Notes under the pieces: generated by a model
Told to the model about the DNA's origin: nothing
Databases searched by the model: none
The model's input: the letters and a program-made list of their open reading frames with translations, nothing else
In this document: positions 16,277-23,500 of the stretch, piece by piece
Layout of the letters: each line of letters starts with the position of its first letter
Position numbering within the stretch: the first letter of the stretch is position 1
Assembly: GCA_051873875.1 (NCBI GenBank)
Contig: JBJEFI010000161.1
Location: 1 to 26,024 of the forward strand
Origin: JBJEFI01 sp051873875
GTDB taxonomy: Bacteria; Bacillota; Bacilli; Bacillales; Bacillaceae_G
Length of the DNA: 26,024 nucleotides
Direction: 5' to 3'
Position numbers and translations under genes: made by a program

Positions 16277-16459
16277 ATGCGTCGTTTAACAAGTTTTTTT
16301 GGTGATGTAGGTCGTGAGCTGAAAAAAGTCTCTTGGCCAAAACGTAAAGAGTTAGTAAACTCAACGATAACAGTTATCGCGACTGTTGGTTTCTTTGCTA
16401 TCTTTTTTGCAGTTGTTGATTTAGGTCTTTCTTATTTAATTCGATTAGTAGTTGAATAA
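16277..16459 (+). CDS. secE: Preprotein translocase subunit SecE
   Basis: SecE is the small clamp subunit of the SecYEG channel. The protein has 60 residues: an amphipathic N-terminal helix, the conserved ELKKVSWPKRKELVNST segment just before the membrane, and one transmembrane helix (about 33-56). This single-span form is typical of Bacillus. The start is ATG 16277 with CTGGAGGT (16264-16271) about 6 bases upstream; the frame stays open further upstream but has no ribosome binding site there. It stands between rpmG and nusG as in most bacteria. Confidence 0.96.
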   Translation: MRRLTSFFGDVGRELKKVSWPKRKELVNSTITVIATVGFFAIFFAVVDLGLSYLIRLVVE

Positions 16460-16482
16460 GTCATACATATCCATGTTATAAT
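16452..16482 (+). promoter_or_regulatory. Candidate nusG promoter with extended -10
   Basis: A perfect TATAAT (16477-16482) is preceded by TG and one base, giving an extended -10. The possible -35, TTGAAT (16452-16457), is 19 bases away and overlaps the secE stop. An extended -10 can work with a poor -35. A start near 16489 would place an intrinsic terminator at the very beginning of the nusG leader. Confidence 0.5.
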
Positions 16483-16503
16483 AATGGATAATGTATAAAA
16501 AAT

Positions 16504-16526
16504 AAAAGCCCGGAAACGGGTTTTTT
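16504..16526 (+). terminator. Intrinsic terminator between secE and nusG
   Basis: AAAAGCCCG (16504-16512) pairs with CGGGTTTTT (16517-16525), including one G-T pair, around a stable GAAA tetraloop. The stem runs into six T. It should end most secE transcripts before nusG. Confidence 0.85.
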
Positions 16527-16560
16527 AATTTGGTTAAAAAAGCAATAGGGAGGGAATAAG

Positions 16561-17094
16561 ATGGAAAAAAATTGGTATGTTGTCCATACGTATTCTGGCT
16601 ATGAAAATAAAGTAAAAGCAAATTTGGAACGCAGGGTAGAATCAATGGGAATGCAAGATAAAATTTTCCGCGTCATTGTTCCAGAAGAAGTAGAAATTGA
16701 AAAACGTAATGGGAAAGAAAAAGAAATAAAACGAAAAATTTTCCCGGGTTACGTATTAGTAGAAGTTGTAATGACGGATGATTCTTGGTATGTCGTTCGT
16801 AATACACCAGGTGTAACTGGATTCGTAGGTTCAGCTGGATCAGGTTCAAAACCAACGCCGTTATTAAAAGACGAAGCAAAGCGTATATTAAAGAGTATGG
16901 GAATGGACTTAGCACGTTCAGAAGTAGATTTTGAATTGAAAGAAACAGTTCGTGTAAGCGAAGGGCCATTTGCAAACTTTACAGGATATATTCAAGAAAT
17001 GGATGTTGAAAAACAAAAAGTTCGCGTGTTAGTTGATATGTTTGGACGCGAAACTCCGGTTGAATTAGACTTCAACCAAATCGAAAAATTATAA
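16561..17094 (+). CDS. nusG: Transcription elongation and pausing factor NusG
   Basis: NusG binds the beta-prime clamp of RNA polymerase and, in Bacillus, stimulates pausing. The NGN domain (about 4-105) starts with WYVVHTYSGYENKVK and includes FPGYVLVEV and VRNTPGVTGFVG. The KOW domain (about 125-177) includes VRVSEGPFANFTGYI and ends at DFNQIEKL. The 177-residue length equals that of B. subtilis NusG. The ribosome binding site AGGGAGGG lies at 16547-16554, 6 bases from the ATG. A terminator precedes the gene and a separate promoter follows, so nusG looks like its own transcription unit. Confidence 0.98.
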   Translation: MEKNWYVVHTYSGYENKVKANLERRVESMGMQDKIFRVIVPEEVEIEKRNGKEKEIKRKIFPGYVLVEVVMTDDSWYVVRNTPGVTGFVGSAGSGSKPTPLLKDEAKRILKSMGMDLARSEVDFELKETVRVSEGPFANFTGYIQEMDVEKQKVRVLVDMFGRETPVELDFNQIEKL

Positions 17095-17104
17095 CGTAAA
17101 AAAC

Positions 17105-17133
17105 TTGAAATCCATTTTAAGAAGTGTTACTAT
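17105..17133 (+). promoter_or_regulatory. Promoter of rplK-rplA
   Basis: TTGAAA (17105-17110) is 17 bases from TACTAT (17128-17133), which has an upstream TG plus one base (extended -10). It lies 10 bp after nusG. A second possibility, TTGCAA (17169-17174) and TATGAT (17192-17197) with 17-base spacing, is closer to the gene and might be a second start. Confidence 0.55.
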
Positions 17134-17194
17134 TGTTTAGGTCAGTATGTCTTAAACAAGACAACAATTTGCAAACTTCTATCTTTTTAGATAT

Positions 17195-17235
17195 GATGAA
17201 ATAGTTGAGTGGGAGGGCGAATGCCCATTAACCAC
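17195..17235 (+). promoter_or_regulatory. Putative L1-binding leader motif before rplK
   Basis: GTGG (17209-17212) pairs with CCAC (17232-17235), and GGGC (17215-17218) with GCCC (17223-17226), leaving an asymmetric internal loop (GA against ATTAA). The GTGGGAGG sequence and the AACCAC arm resemble the 23S rRNA site of ribosomal protein L1 (GGUGGGAGG ... ACCACC in E. coli). GATGAAAT at 17195-17202 precedes it. The motif ends 11 bases before the rplK ribosome binding site, where bound L1 could hinder translation. Confidence 0.5.
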
Positions 17236-17261
17236 ATCACGGACTTAAGGAGGTGTGTCTC

Positions 17262-17687
17262 GTGGCAAAAAAGGTAATTAAAGTCGTTAAATTACAAATT
17301 CCTGCAGGTAAAGCAAACCCAGCACCACCAGTTGGTCCTGCGTTAGGTCAAGCAGGTGTTAACATCATGGGATTCTGTAAGGAGTTCAATGCACGCACTG
17401 CTGATAAAGCTGGTTTCATTATCCCTGTTGAAATTACTGTGTTTGAAGATCGTTCATTCACGTTTATTACTAAGACTCCTCCAGCTGCAGACTTATTAAA
17501 GAAAGCTGCTGGCGTACAGTCAGGTTCTGGTGAGCCAAACCGCAACAAAGTTGCAACGATTAGTCGTGATAAAGTACGTGAAATCGCTGAAACAAAAATG
17601 GCTGATTTAAATGCAGCTAGCGTAGAAGCTGCTATGCGTATGATTGAAGGTACAGCTCGTAGTATGGGTATCGTAATCGCTGAATAA
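17262..17687 (+). CDS. rplK: Ribosomal protein L11
   Basis: uL11 forms the GTPase-associated centre with 23S rRNA and is needed for the RelA-dependent stringent response. KVVKLQIPAGKANPAPPVGPALGQ is the invariant N-terminal sequence, and the C-terminal RNA-binding domain contains KVREIAETKMADLNA and RMIEGTARSMGI. The start is GTG 17262 (141 residues, the normal length), with a near-perfect ribosome binding site AAGGAGGTG (17247-17255) 6 bases upstream. An in-frame GTG at 17253 lies within that site and is rejected. It is first in the rplK-rplA unit. Confidence 0.98.
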   Translation: MAKKVIKVVKLQIPAGKANPAPPVGPALGQAGVNIMGFCKEFNARTADKAGFIIPVEITVFEDRSFTFITKTPPAADLLKKAAGVQSGSGEPNRNKVATISRDKVREIAETKMADLNAASVEAAMRMIEGTARSMGIVIAE

Positions 17688-17727
17688 TTTTTAGTTGATT
17701 CGATATAAAGTACTTTCGTGCTTTGAG

Positions 17728-17759
17728 AAGGTTGCGGGTTTTTGGTTATTCGCAACCTT
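17728..17759 (+). terminator. Hairpin between rplK and rplA (weak terminator or attenuator)
   Basis: AAGGTTGCG (17728-17736) and CGCAACCTT (17751-17759) form a perfect 9-bp stem with a 14-base loop. Only TTTATT follows rather than a full T-run, so termination is likely partial or absent. It sits 40 bp after rplK and directly before the L1-like motif. Confidence 0.45.
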
Positions 17760-17764
17760 TATTC

Positions 17765-17791
17765 GTGGGAGGTCCATTCCGCTAAAACCAC
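17765..17791 (+). promoter_or_regulatory. Putative L1-binding leader motif before rplA
   Basis: GTGG (17765-17768) pairs with CCAC (17788-17791). Inside are GA, a short GG/CC inner stem (17771-17772 with 17779-17780) and the single-stranded GCTAAAA. It shares GTGGGAGG and the A-rich ACCACA arm with the motif before rplK. It ends 5 bases before the rplA ribosome binding site. Confidence 0.45.
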
Positions 17792-17812
17792 AATTTAAGG
17801 AGGAAAAAAGAT

Positions 17813-18502
17813 ATGGCAAAGAAAGGTAAAAAGTACCTAGAAGCTGCTAAGTTAGTTGATCGTCAAACTGCATATTCTGTGAATGAAGCGATCGAATTAG
17901 TAAAGAAAACTAACTACACTAAATTTGATGCAACTGTAGAAGTAGCATTCCGTTTAGGAGTAGACCCTAAGAAAGCTGACCAACAAATCCGTGGTGCAGT
18001 AGTATTACCACATGGTACTGGTAAAGTACAACGTGTATTAGTATTCGCTAAAGGTGAAAAAGCAAAAGAAGCAGAAGCTGCTGGTGCTGACTTCGTAGGT
18101 GATACTGACTACATCGCTAAAATCCAACAAGGATGGTTCGACTTCGATGTAATCGTTGCAACTCCTGATATGATGGGTGAAGTAGGTAAATTAGGTCGCG
18201 TATTAGGGCCAAAAGGTTTAATGCCAAACCCTAAAACTGGTACAGTTACATTTGATGTAACAAAAGCAGTTAACGAAATTAAAGCTGGTAAAGTAGAATA
18301 CCGTGTAGATAAAGCTGGTAACATCCATGTTCCAATTGGTAAAGTTTCTTTCGAAAACGAAAAGTTAGTTGAGAACTTAGCTACTATCTATGACACAATG
18401 TTAAAAGTTAAGCCTGCTGCTGCAAAAGGCGTTTACATGAAAAATGTAACAGTTGCTGCAACAATGGGGCCTGGTGTAAAAGTAGACACTGCTAGCTTCT
18501 AA
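17813..18502 (+). CDS. rplA: Ribosomal protein L1
   Basis: uL1 forms the mobile stalk of the 50S subunit near the E site and, in many bacteria, represses its own operon by binding an mRNA copy of its rRNA site. The 229-residue protein has the characteristic FDATVEVAFRLGVDPKKADQ segment near the start, the inserted domain II (about 70-160) with GRVLGPKGLMPNPKTGTVT, and the C-terminal KPAAAKGVYMKNVTVA motif. AAGGAGG (17797-17803) is 9 bases from the ATG. It is cotranscribed with rplK across a 125-bp spacer holding a hairpin and an L1-like motif. Confidence 0.98.
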   Translation: MAKKGKKYLEAAKLVDRQTAYSVNEAIELVKKTNYTKFDATVEVAFRLGVDPKKADQQIRGAVVLPHGTGKVQRVLVFAKGEKAKEAEAAGADFVGDTDYIAKIQQGWFDFDVIVATPDMMGEVGKLGRVLGPKGLMPNPKTGTVTFDVTKAVNEIKAGKVEYRVDKAGNIHVPIGKVSFENEKLVENLATIYDTMLKVKPAAAKGVYMKNVTVAATMGPGVKVDTASF

Positions 18503-18518
18503 TTTTAAAAAAAGTAAA

Positions 18519-18547
18519 TTGACTTCTGTATGAAGTTTATATATAAT
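18519..18547 (+). promoter_or_regulatory. Sigma-A promoter of rplJ-rplL
   Basis: TTGACT (18519-18524) and a perfect TATAAT (18542-18547) are separated by exactly 17 bases, 17 bp after rplA. Transcription would start near 18554, giving a leader of about 190 bases before rplJ. Confidence 0.88.
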
Positions 18548-18570
18548 AAGTTTCGTTGTTAATTTAATAT

Positions 18571-18691
18571 GTACCGTAGACAGTAGGTGCTTTTGATAAG
18601 CTTAATTTCCTACCGAGGTGTAAGTCGTAATAAGTATTGCTTATTGATATTATGCCTCCATGTCTTGTTTTACTTGCTTGGAGGCTTTTTT
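18571..18691 (+). promoter_or_regulatory. L10 leader RNA (autoregulatory attenuator)
   Basis: The Bacillus-type L10 leader is recognisable. GTAGG (18583-18587) pairs with CCTAC (18609-18613), enclosing GCTT (18589-18592) paired with AAGC (18598-18601) and the AATTT bulge typical of the L10-L12 binding kink. GAGG (18615-18618) can pair with CCTC (18655-18658), with AATAAG/CTTATT (18629-18634, 18640-18645) stacked inside, as an antiterminator that excludes the following terminator. Binding of the L10(L12)4 complex should favour termination. Confidence 0.85.
18654..18691 (+). terminator. Attenuator terminator of the L10 leader
   Basis: GCCTCCA (18654-18660) pairs with TGGAGGC (18679-18685) around an 18-base loop, followed by six T (18686-18691). 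The 5-prime arm is shared with the proposed antiterminator. It lies 52 bp before rplJ, so it acts before the gene rather than after one. Confidence 0.88.
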
Positions 18692-18743
18692 AATGATTAC
18701 GCTACTACGGTTTATTATAAAACCTAAATTAGGAGGTGTAATA

Positions 18744-19244
18744 ATGAGTAAAGTAATGGAAATGAAACAGCAACTTGTTGCTGAAATTGCTGATAAATTA
18801 CGTGATAGCAAATCTACAATCGTAGTTGACTACCGTGGTTTAACAGTTTCTGAAGTAACTGAATTACGTAAATCATTACGTGAAGCTGGTATTGAATTCA
18901 AAGTTTACAAAAACTCTTTAACTCGTCGTGCAGCTGAGGCGGCTGGTTTAGAAGGAATTAACGAGGTATTAACAGGTCCAAACGCGATCGCGTTCTCTAA
19001 TGAGGATGTTGTTGCTCCTGCAAAAATCTTAAATGATTTCTCTAAAGAGCACAAAGCTTTAGAAATCAAAGCTGGTATCATCGAAGGTAACATCACTTCA
19101 GTTGAAGAAGTTAAAGCTCTTGCTGAACTTCCATCACGTGAAGGATTATTATCAATGTTACTTAGCGTACTTCAAGCTCCAATCCGCAACCTTGCACTTG
19201 CTACTAAGGCAGTTGCTGATCAAAAAGAAGAGCAAGGCGCTTAA
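18744..19244 (+). CDS. rplJ: Ribosomal protein L10
   Basis: uL10 anchors the L7/L12 dimers to the ribosomal stalk base. The N-terminal rRNA-binding domain includes DSKSTIVVDYRGLTVSEVTE and the FKVYKNSLTRRA stretch; the C-terminal helix that binds L12 ends the protein. The start is ATG 18744 (166 residues, the usual length) with AGGAGGTG (18731-18738) 5 bases upstream. The frame is open back to 18660, but that extension runs through the attenuator stem and has no ribosome binding site. Regulation is expected by the L10 leader upstream. Confidence 0.98.
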   Translation: MSKVMEMKQQLVAEIADKLRDSKSTIVVDYRGLTVSEVTELRKSLREAGIEFKVYKNSLTRRAAEAAGLEGINEVLTGPNAIAFSNEDVVAPAKILNDFSKEHKALEIKAGIIEGNITSVEEVKALAELPSREGLLSMLLSVLQAPIRNLALATKAVADQKEEQGA

Positions 19245-19304
19245 TTTAGAATTATCGTTCGTATATTAAAATAATATGTAAAAGATCATAAGGAGGATTT
19301 TAAA

Positions 19305-19667
19305 ATGACTAAAGAACAAATCATTGAAGCAGTTAAATCTATGACTGTATTAGAATTAAATGACTTAGTAAAAGCTATCGAAGAAGAGTTTGGTGTAACA
19401 GCTGCTGCTCCTATGGTAGTTGCAGGTGGTGCAGGTGCTGCTGCTGCTGAAGAAAAAACTGAATTTGATGTAGTATTAGCTGGTGCTGGTGCTCAAAAAA
19501 TCAAAGTTATCAAAGTAGTTCGTGAGTTAACTGGTTTAGGCTTAAAAGAAGCTAAAGAAATCGTTGACAACGCTCCAAAAACTTTAAAAGAAGCTGTAAG
19601 CAAAGAAGAAGCTGAAGAAATGAAAGCTAAACTTGAAGAGCAAGGCGCTTCTGTTGAAATTAAGTAA
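19305..19667 (+). CDS. rplL: Ribosomal protein L7/L12
   Basis: bL12 is the multicopy stalk protein that recruits translational GTPases. Its 120 residues show the N-terminal dimerisation helices (MTVLELNDLVKAIEEEFGV), an Ala/Gly-rich hinge (about 33-50), and the C-terminal factor-binding domain with KIKVIKVVRELTGLGLKEAK. AAGGAGGAT (19290-19298) lies 6 bases before the ATG. It follows rplJ after 60 bp with no terminator between, and ends just before a strong terminator. Codons are those of a highly expressed gene (many GCT and GAA). Confidence 0.98.
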   Translation: MTKEQIIEAVKSMTVLELNDLVKAIEEEFGVTAAAPMVVAGGAGAAAAEEKTEFDVVLAGAGAQKIKVIKVVRELTGLGLKEAKEIVDNAPKTLKEAVSKEEAEEMKAKLEEQGASVEIK

Positions 19668-19688
19668 TTTCGACTCATTATTACACTT

Positions 19689-19717
19689 AAAAAGCTCGTG
19701 ATTTCGCGAGCTTTTTT
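19689..19717 (+). terminator. Intrinsic terminator after rplL
   Basis: A-rich AAAAAGCTCG (19689-19698) pairs with CGAGCTTTTTT (19707-19717); the stem can be extended inward by G-C and G-T pairs to a 4-base ATTT loop. Six T follow the stem. It closes the rplJ-rplL transcript before ybxB. Confidence 0.92.
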
Positions 19718-19765
19718 GTATGTATAAAAATAAATTGTAAATAATAAGAAGTGGAGGTGCGAAAA

Positions 19766-20368
19766 ATGTCAAATCATTATTATTCTTCCAAACCGACTGT
19801 TGAAAGTGAACAAAGGCAATGGTCTTTTTCGCTAAGAGGAAAAAACTTTACGTTTACATCAGATCGTGGTGTTTTTTCGAAGAAGGAAGTTGATTTTGGT
19901 TCCCGTTTACTTATTGAGACGTTTGAGATGCCTGAAGTAGCTGGTGATATATTAGATGTTGGTTGTGGATATGGTCCGATTGGATTGGCTTTTGCATCCT
20001 TGGATTCCAATCGTATGGTTGAGATGATTGATGTAAATGAGCGTGCGATTGCCCTTTCGAAACAAAATGCACAGTTTAATGGTATTTCAAATGTGCGTAT
20101 TTATGAGAGTAACTTGTATGAGAAGGTAAGTGGCAATCAATTTGCAGTGATTATTTCAAATCCACCAATTCGCGCAGGTAAAGAAGTTGTACATACGATT
20201 TTAGAGGGTGCCTATGAACGGTTAGTATCTGGTGGAGAACTATGGATTGTTATTCAAAAGAAACAAGGTGCTCCATCTGCTTTAGCGAAATTAGAGTCTA
20301 TTTTCGATGAAGTAAAAGTGGTTGAAAAGAAAAAAGGGTATTATATCATAAAATCTAAAAAAAGTTGA
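19766..20368 (+). CDS. ybxB: RsmC-like class I methyltransferase YbxB
   Basis: This SAM-dependent methyltransferase is of the RsmC/RlmG (MTS) type. It has the SAM-binding motif ILDVGCGYGP (62-71), an acidic ribose-binding stretch near IDVNERA (89-95), and the NPPI catalytic motif (132-135) seen in enzymes that methylate exocyclic amines of guanine or adenine in RNA. The rRNA target is not established for this bacillar family, so I only infer rRNA methylation. The start is ATG 19766 (200 residues) with GGAGGTG (19753-19759) 6 bases upstream; the in-frame GTG 19751 would include that site. The rpoB -35 box overlaps its stop codon. Confidence 0.9.
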   Translation: MSNHYYSSKPTVESEQRQWSFSLRGKNFTFTSDRGVFSKKEVDFGSRLLIETFEMPEVAGDILDVGCGYGPIGLAFASLDSNRMVEMIDVNERAIALSKQNAQFNGISNVRIYESNLYEKVSGNQFAVIISNPPIRAGKEVVHTILEGAYERLVSGGELWIVIQKKQGAPSALAKLESIFDEVKVVEKKKGYYIIKSKKS

Positions 20369-20393
20369 CATTTTTTTTTATTTGTGTTATTGT
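20365..20393 (+). promoter_or_regulatory. Promoter of rpoB-rpoC
   Basis: A perfect -35 TTGACA (20365-20370) overlaps the ybxB stop codon. TATTGT (20388-20393) follows after 17 bases, with TG one base upstream (extended -10). The predicted start near 20400 gives a leader of about 180 bases before rpoB. Confidence 0.75.
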
Positions 20394-20463
20394 TGTTAAA
20401 TGCCAATGTCTATCTAGGTCTATCTATAACCATGTTTTTTATCCAAGTATAAAAAAGGTTATT

Positions 20464-20553
20464 ATGGAAAAGATAGTAAAATCAGTGGACGTTGAAAAGA
20501 ATGATGGTTTTGTTTTTAAAACCATTTTTTTCTTTTGTGTACTAGTTTTTTAA
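20464..20553 (+). CDS. Possible leader ORF in the rpoB 5-prime region
   Basis: A 29-codon frame starts at ATG 20464, 5 bases after the Shine-Dalgarno-like AAAAAAGG (20451-20458), and ends 26 bases before rpoB. The peptide begins MEKIVKSVDVEKNDG and has a hydrophobic, Phe-rich tail. That tail results from the T-rich terminator it reads through, so the composition is no evidence for selection. Translation would cross the terminator hairpin at 20504-20525. I do not recognise it, and it may be chance. Confidence 0.2.
   Translation: MEKIVKSVDVEKNDGFVFKTIFFFCVLVF
20504..20531 (+). terminator. Intrinsic terminator in the rpoB leader
   Basis: ATGGTTTT (20504-20511) pairs with AAAACCAT (20518-20525) around a 6-base loop, followed by a T-run (20525-20531). 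It lies downstream of the rpoB promoter and 48 bp before the start codon, so it would act as an attenuator, or as a backstop for readthrough from ybxB. Confidence 0.7.
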
Positions 20554-20579
20554 AACTCTTGATTTGAGGGGTGAAGAAG

Positions 20580-23500
20580 TTGACAGGTCAACTAGTTCAA
20601 TATGGACGGCACCGCCAACGTAGAAGTTATGCTCGTATTAGTGAGGTCTTAGAATTACCGAATCTTATCGAAATTCAAACCTCTTCATATCAATGGTTTC
20701 TGGATGAAGGGTTACGAGAAATGTTTAAAGAGATTTCTCCGATTGAAGACTTCACAGGAAACTTATCGCTTGAGTTTATCGACTATACTCTAGGTGAGCC
20801 GAAATATGATGTAGAAGAGTCTAAAGAAAGAGACGTAAACTACGCTGCGCCATTACGTGTGAAAGTTCGATTAATGAACAAAGAAACAGGCGAAGTGAAA
20901 GAACAAGATGTCTTTATGGGGGATTTCCCATTAATGACGGAAACAGGTACGTTTATTATTAATGGTGCAGAACGTGTAATTGTTTCACAGTTAGTTCGAT
21001 CACCGAGCGTTTACTATAGTGGAAAAGTTGATAAAAATGGTAAGCGTGGCTTCACAGCAACAGTTATTCCAAACCGTGGTGCATGGTTAGAGTATGAAAC
21101 AGATGCAAAAGATGTTGTATATGTTCGAATCGACCGTACAAGAAAGCTGCCAGTAACAGTTCTGTTACGTGCCTTAGGTTTTGGTACTGACCAAGAAATT
21201 ATCGACTTATTAGGTGAGAATGAATACTTACGTAATACACTTGAAAAAGATAATACAGATAGCACGGAGAAAGCGTTGCTTGAAATTTATGAAAGATTAC
21301 GCCCTGGTGAACCACCAACGGTTGAAAGTGCGAAAAGTCTTTTAGTTTCTCGCTTCTTCGATCCAAAACGCTATGATTTAGCAAGTGTAGGTCGCTACAA
21401 AATTAATAAAAAGCTTCATATTAAAAACCGCCTATTCAATCAACGAATTGCAGAAACATTAGTTGATCCTGAAACAGGCGAAATCCTTGTTGAAAAAGGA
21501 ACAATTCTTGATCGTCGTACGTTAGATCGTATTCTTCCGTATATCAGCGATGGTTTAAATTATAAAACAGTAGGTTTAAACGGTGGCGTTGTTGAAGAAG
21601 ACATGACCATTCAATCTGTGAAAATCTACGCTCCAGCTGATGTAGAAAATGAACAAGTGTTGGAAGTAATCGGAAATGCAAATATTATTGAAGGTATTAA
21701 ACACATTACACCTGCTGATATTATTTCATCAATTAGTTACTTCTTTAATCTGTTATACAAAGTTGGCGATACAGACGATATCGATCACTTAGGTAACCGT
21801 CGCTTACGTTCAGTAGGAGAATTATTACAAAATCAATTCCGTATTGGGTTATCTCGTATGGAACGTGTTGTTCGTGAACGTATGTCTATCCAAGATACGA
21901 ACGCAGTAACACCACAAGCGTTAATTAATATCCGCCCAGTTATTGCGGCAATTAAAGAGTTCTTTGGTAGCTCTCAGTTATCTCAATTCATGGACCAAAC
22001 AAACCCATTAGCAGAGTTAACGCATAAGCGTCGTCTATCTGCATTAGGACCAGGTGGTTTAACCCGTGAGCGCGCAGGCTTTGAAGTGCGTGACGTTCAC
22101 TACTCTCATTATGGTCGTATGTGTCCGATTGAAACGCCAGAGGGACCAAACATCGGTCTAATCAACTCTTTATCAAGCTTTGCGAAAGTAAATAAATTTG
22201 GTTTTATCGAGGCTCCTTATCGTCGTGTTGACCCTGATACAGGAAAAGTAACAAACCATATTGATTACTTAACAGCTGATGAAGAAGATAACTATGTTGT
22301 GGCTCAGTCTAACTCTCGTTTAGCTGAAGATGGTACATTCTTAGAGGAGGATGTTGTAGCTCGTTTCCGTGGTGATAATACAGTAGTAAAACGTGAGCGT
22401 GTTGATTACATGGACGTATCACCAAAACAAGTTGTTTCAGCTGCAACAGCATGTATTCCTTTCTTAGAAAACGATGACTCAAACCGTGCCCTAATGGGAG
22501 CGAACATGCAACGACAAGCAGTACCTTTATTACAACCAGAAGCGCCATTTGTTGGAACAGGTATGGAACACGTATCTGCAAAAGACTCAGGTGCAGCTGT
22601 TATTTGTAAACACGATGGTATTGTAGAACGTGTTGAAGCAAAAGAAGTTTGTGTACGTCGCATCTCAATAGTAGATGGGCAAGAAGTAAAAGGTAACTTA
22701 GATAGATATCGTATGCTGAAGTTCGTTCGTTCGAACCAAGGTACATGTTATAACCAACGTCCAATCGTCGCTGTTGGAAACCGTGTTGTAAAAGGTGAAG
22801 TGCTTGCAGACGGTCCTTCAATGGAAAAAGCAGAAATGGCATTAGGACGTAACGTATTAGTTGCATTCATGACATGGGACGGTTATAACTATGAAGATGC
22901 GATTATCATGAGCGAGCGTCTTGTAAAAGATGATGTGTATACATCTGTTCATATTGAAGAATATGAATCAGAAGCTCGTGATACAAAATTAGGTCCTGAA
23001 GAAATCACTCGTGATATTCCAAACGTTGGAGAAGATGCATTACGCAACTTAGACGAACGTGGAATTATTCGCATTGGTGCGGAAGTAAAAGATGGTGATT
23101 TACTTGTAGGAAAAGTAACGCCTAAAGGGGTAACTGAGTTAACAGCAGAAGAGCGTTTATTACACGCAATCTTTGGTGAAAAAGCTCGTGAAGTTCGTGA
23201 TACATCGCTACGTGTTCCACATGGCGGTGGCGGTATTATCTTAGATGTAAAAGTCTTTAACCGCGAAGATGGTGACGAATTACCACCAGGTGTAAACCAA
23301 TTAGTACGTGTATACATCGTTCAGAAACGTAAGATTTCTGAAGGTGACAAAATGGCTGGTCGACATGGTAACAAAGGTGTTATCTCAAGAATTCTTCCAG
23401 AAGAAGATATGCCATTCTTACCAGATGGAACGCCAGTCGATATCATGTTAAATCCATTAGGGGTACCTTCTCGTATGAACATCGGACAGGTATTAGAGCT

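Noticed and set aside
17348..17755. 135-codon - strand frame opposite rplK
   Set aside because: It is a shadow of the highly biased L11 codons, with no ribosome binding site or recognisable domain.
18660..18743. N-terminal extension of L10 from an upstream ATG
   Set aside because: It starts in the loop of the attenuator hairpin and lacks a ribosome binding site. L10 has the standard length from 18744.
20365..20553. 62-codon frame from TTG 20365 in the rpoB leader
   Set aside because: Its start is the -35 box itself, upstream of the transcription start. Only the internal ATG 20464 could be used, and that is listed separately with low confidence.
22949..23317. 122-codon - strand frame inside rpoB
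   Set aside because: It is antisense to invariant RpoB sequence, with no homology cue and a composition typical of reverse-frame shadows.
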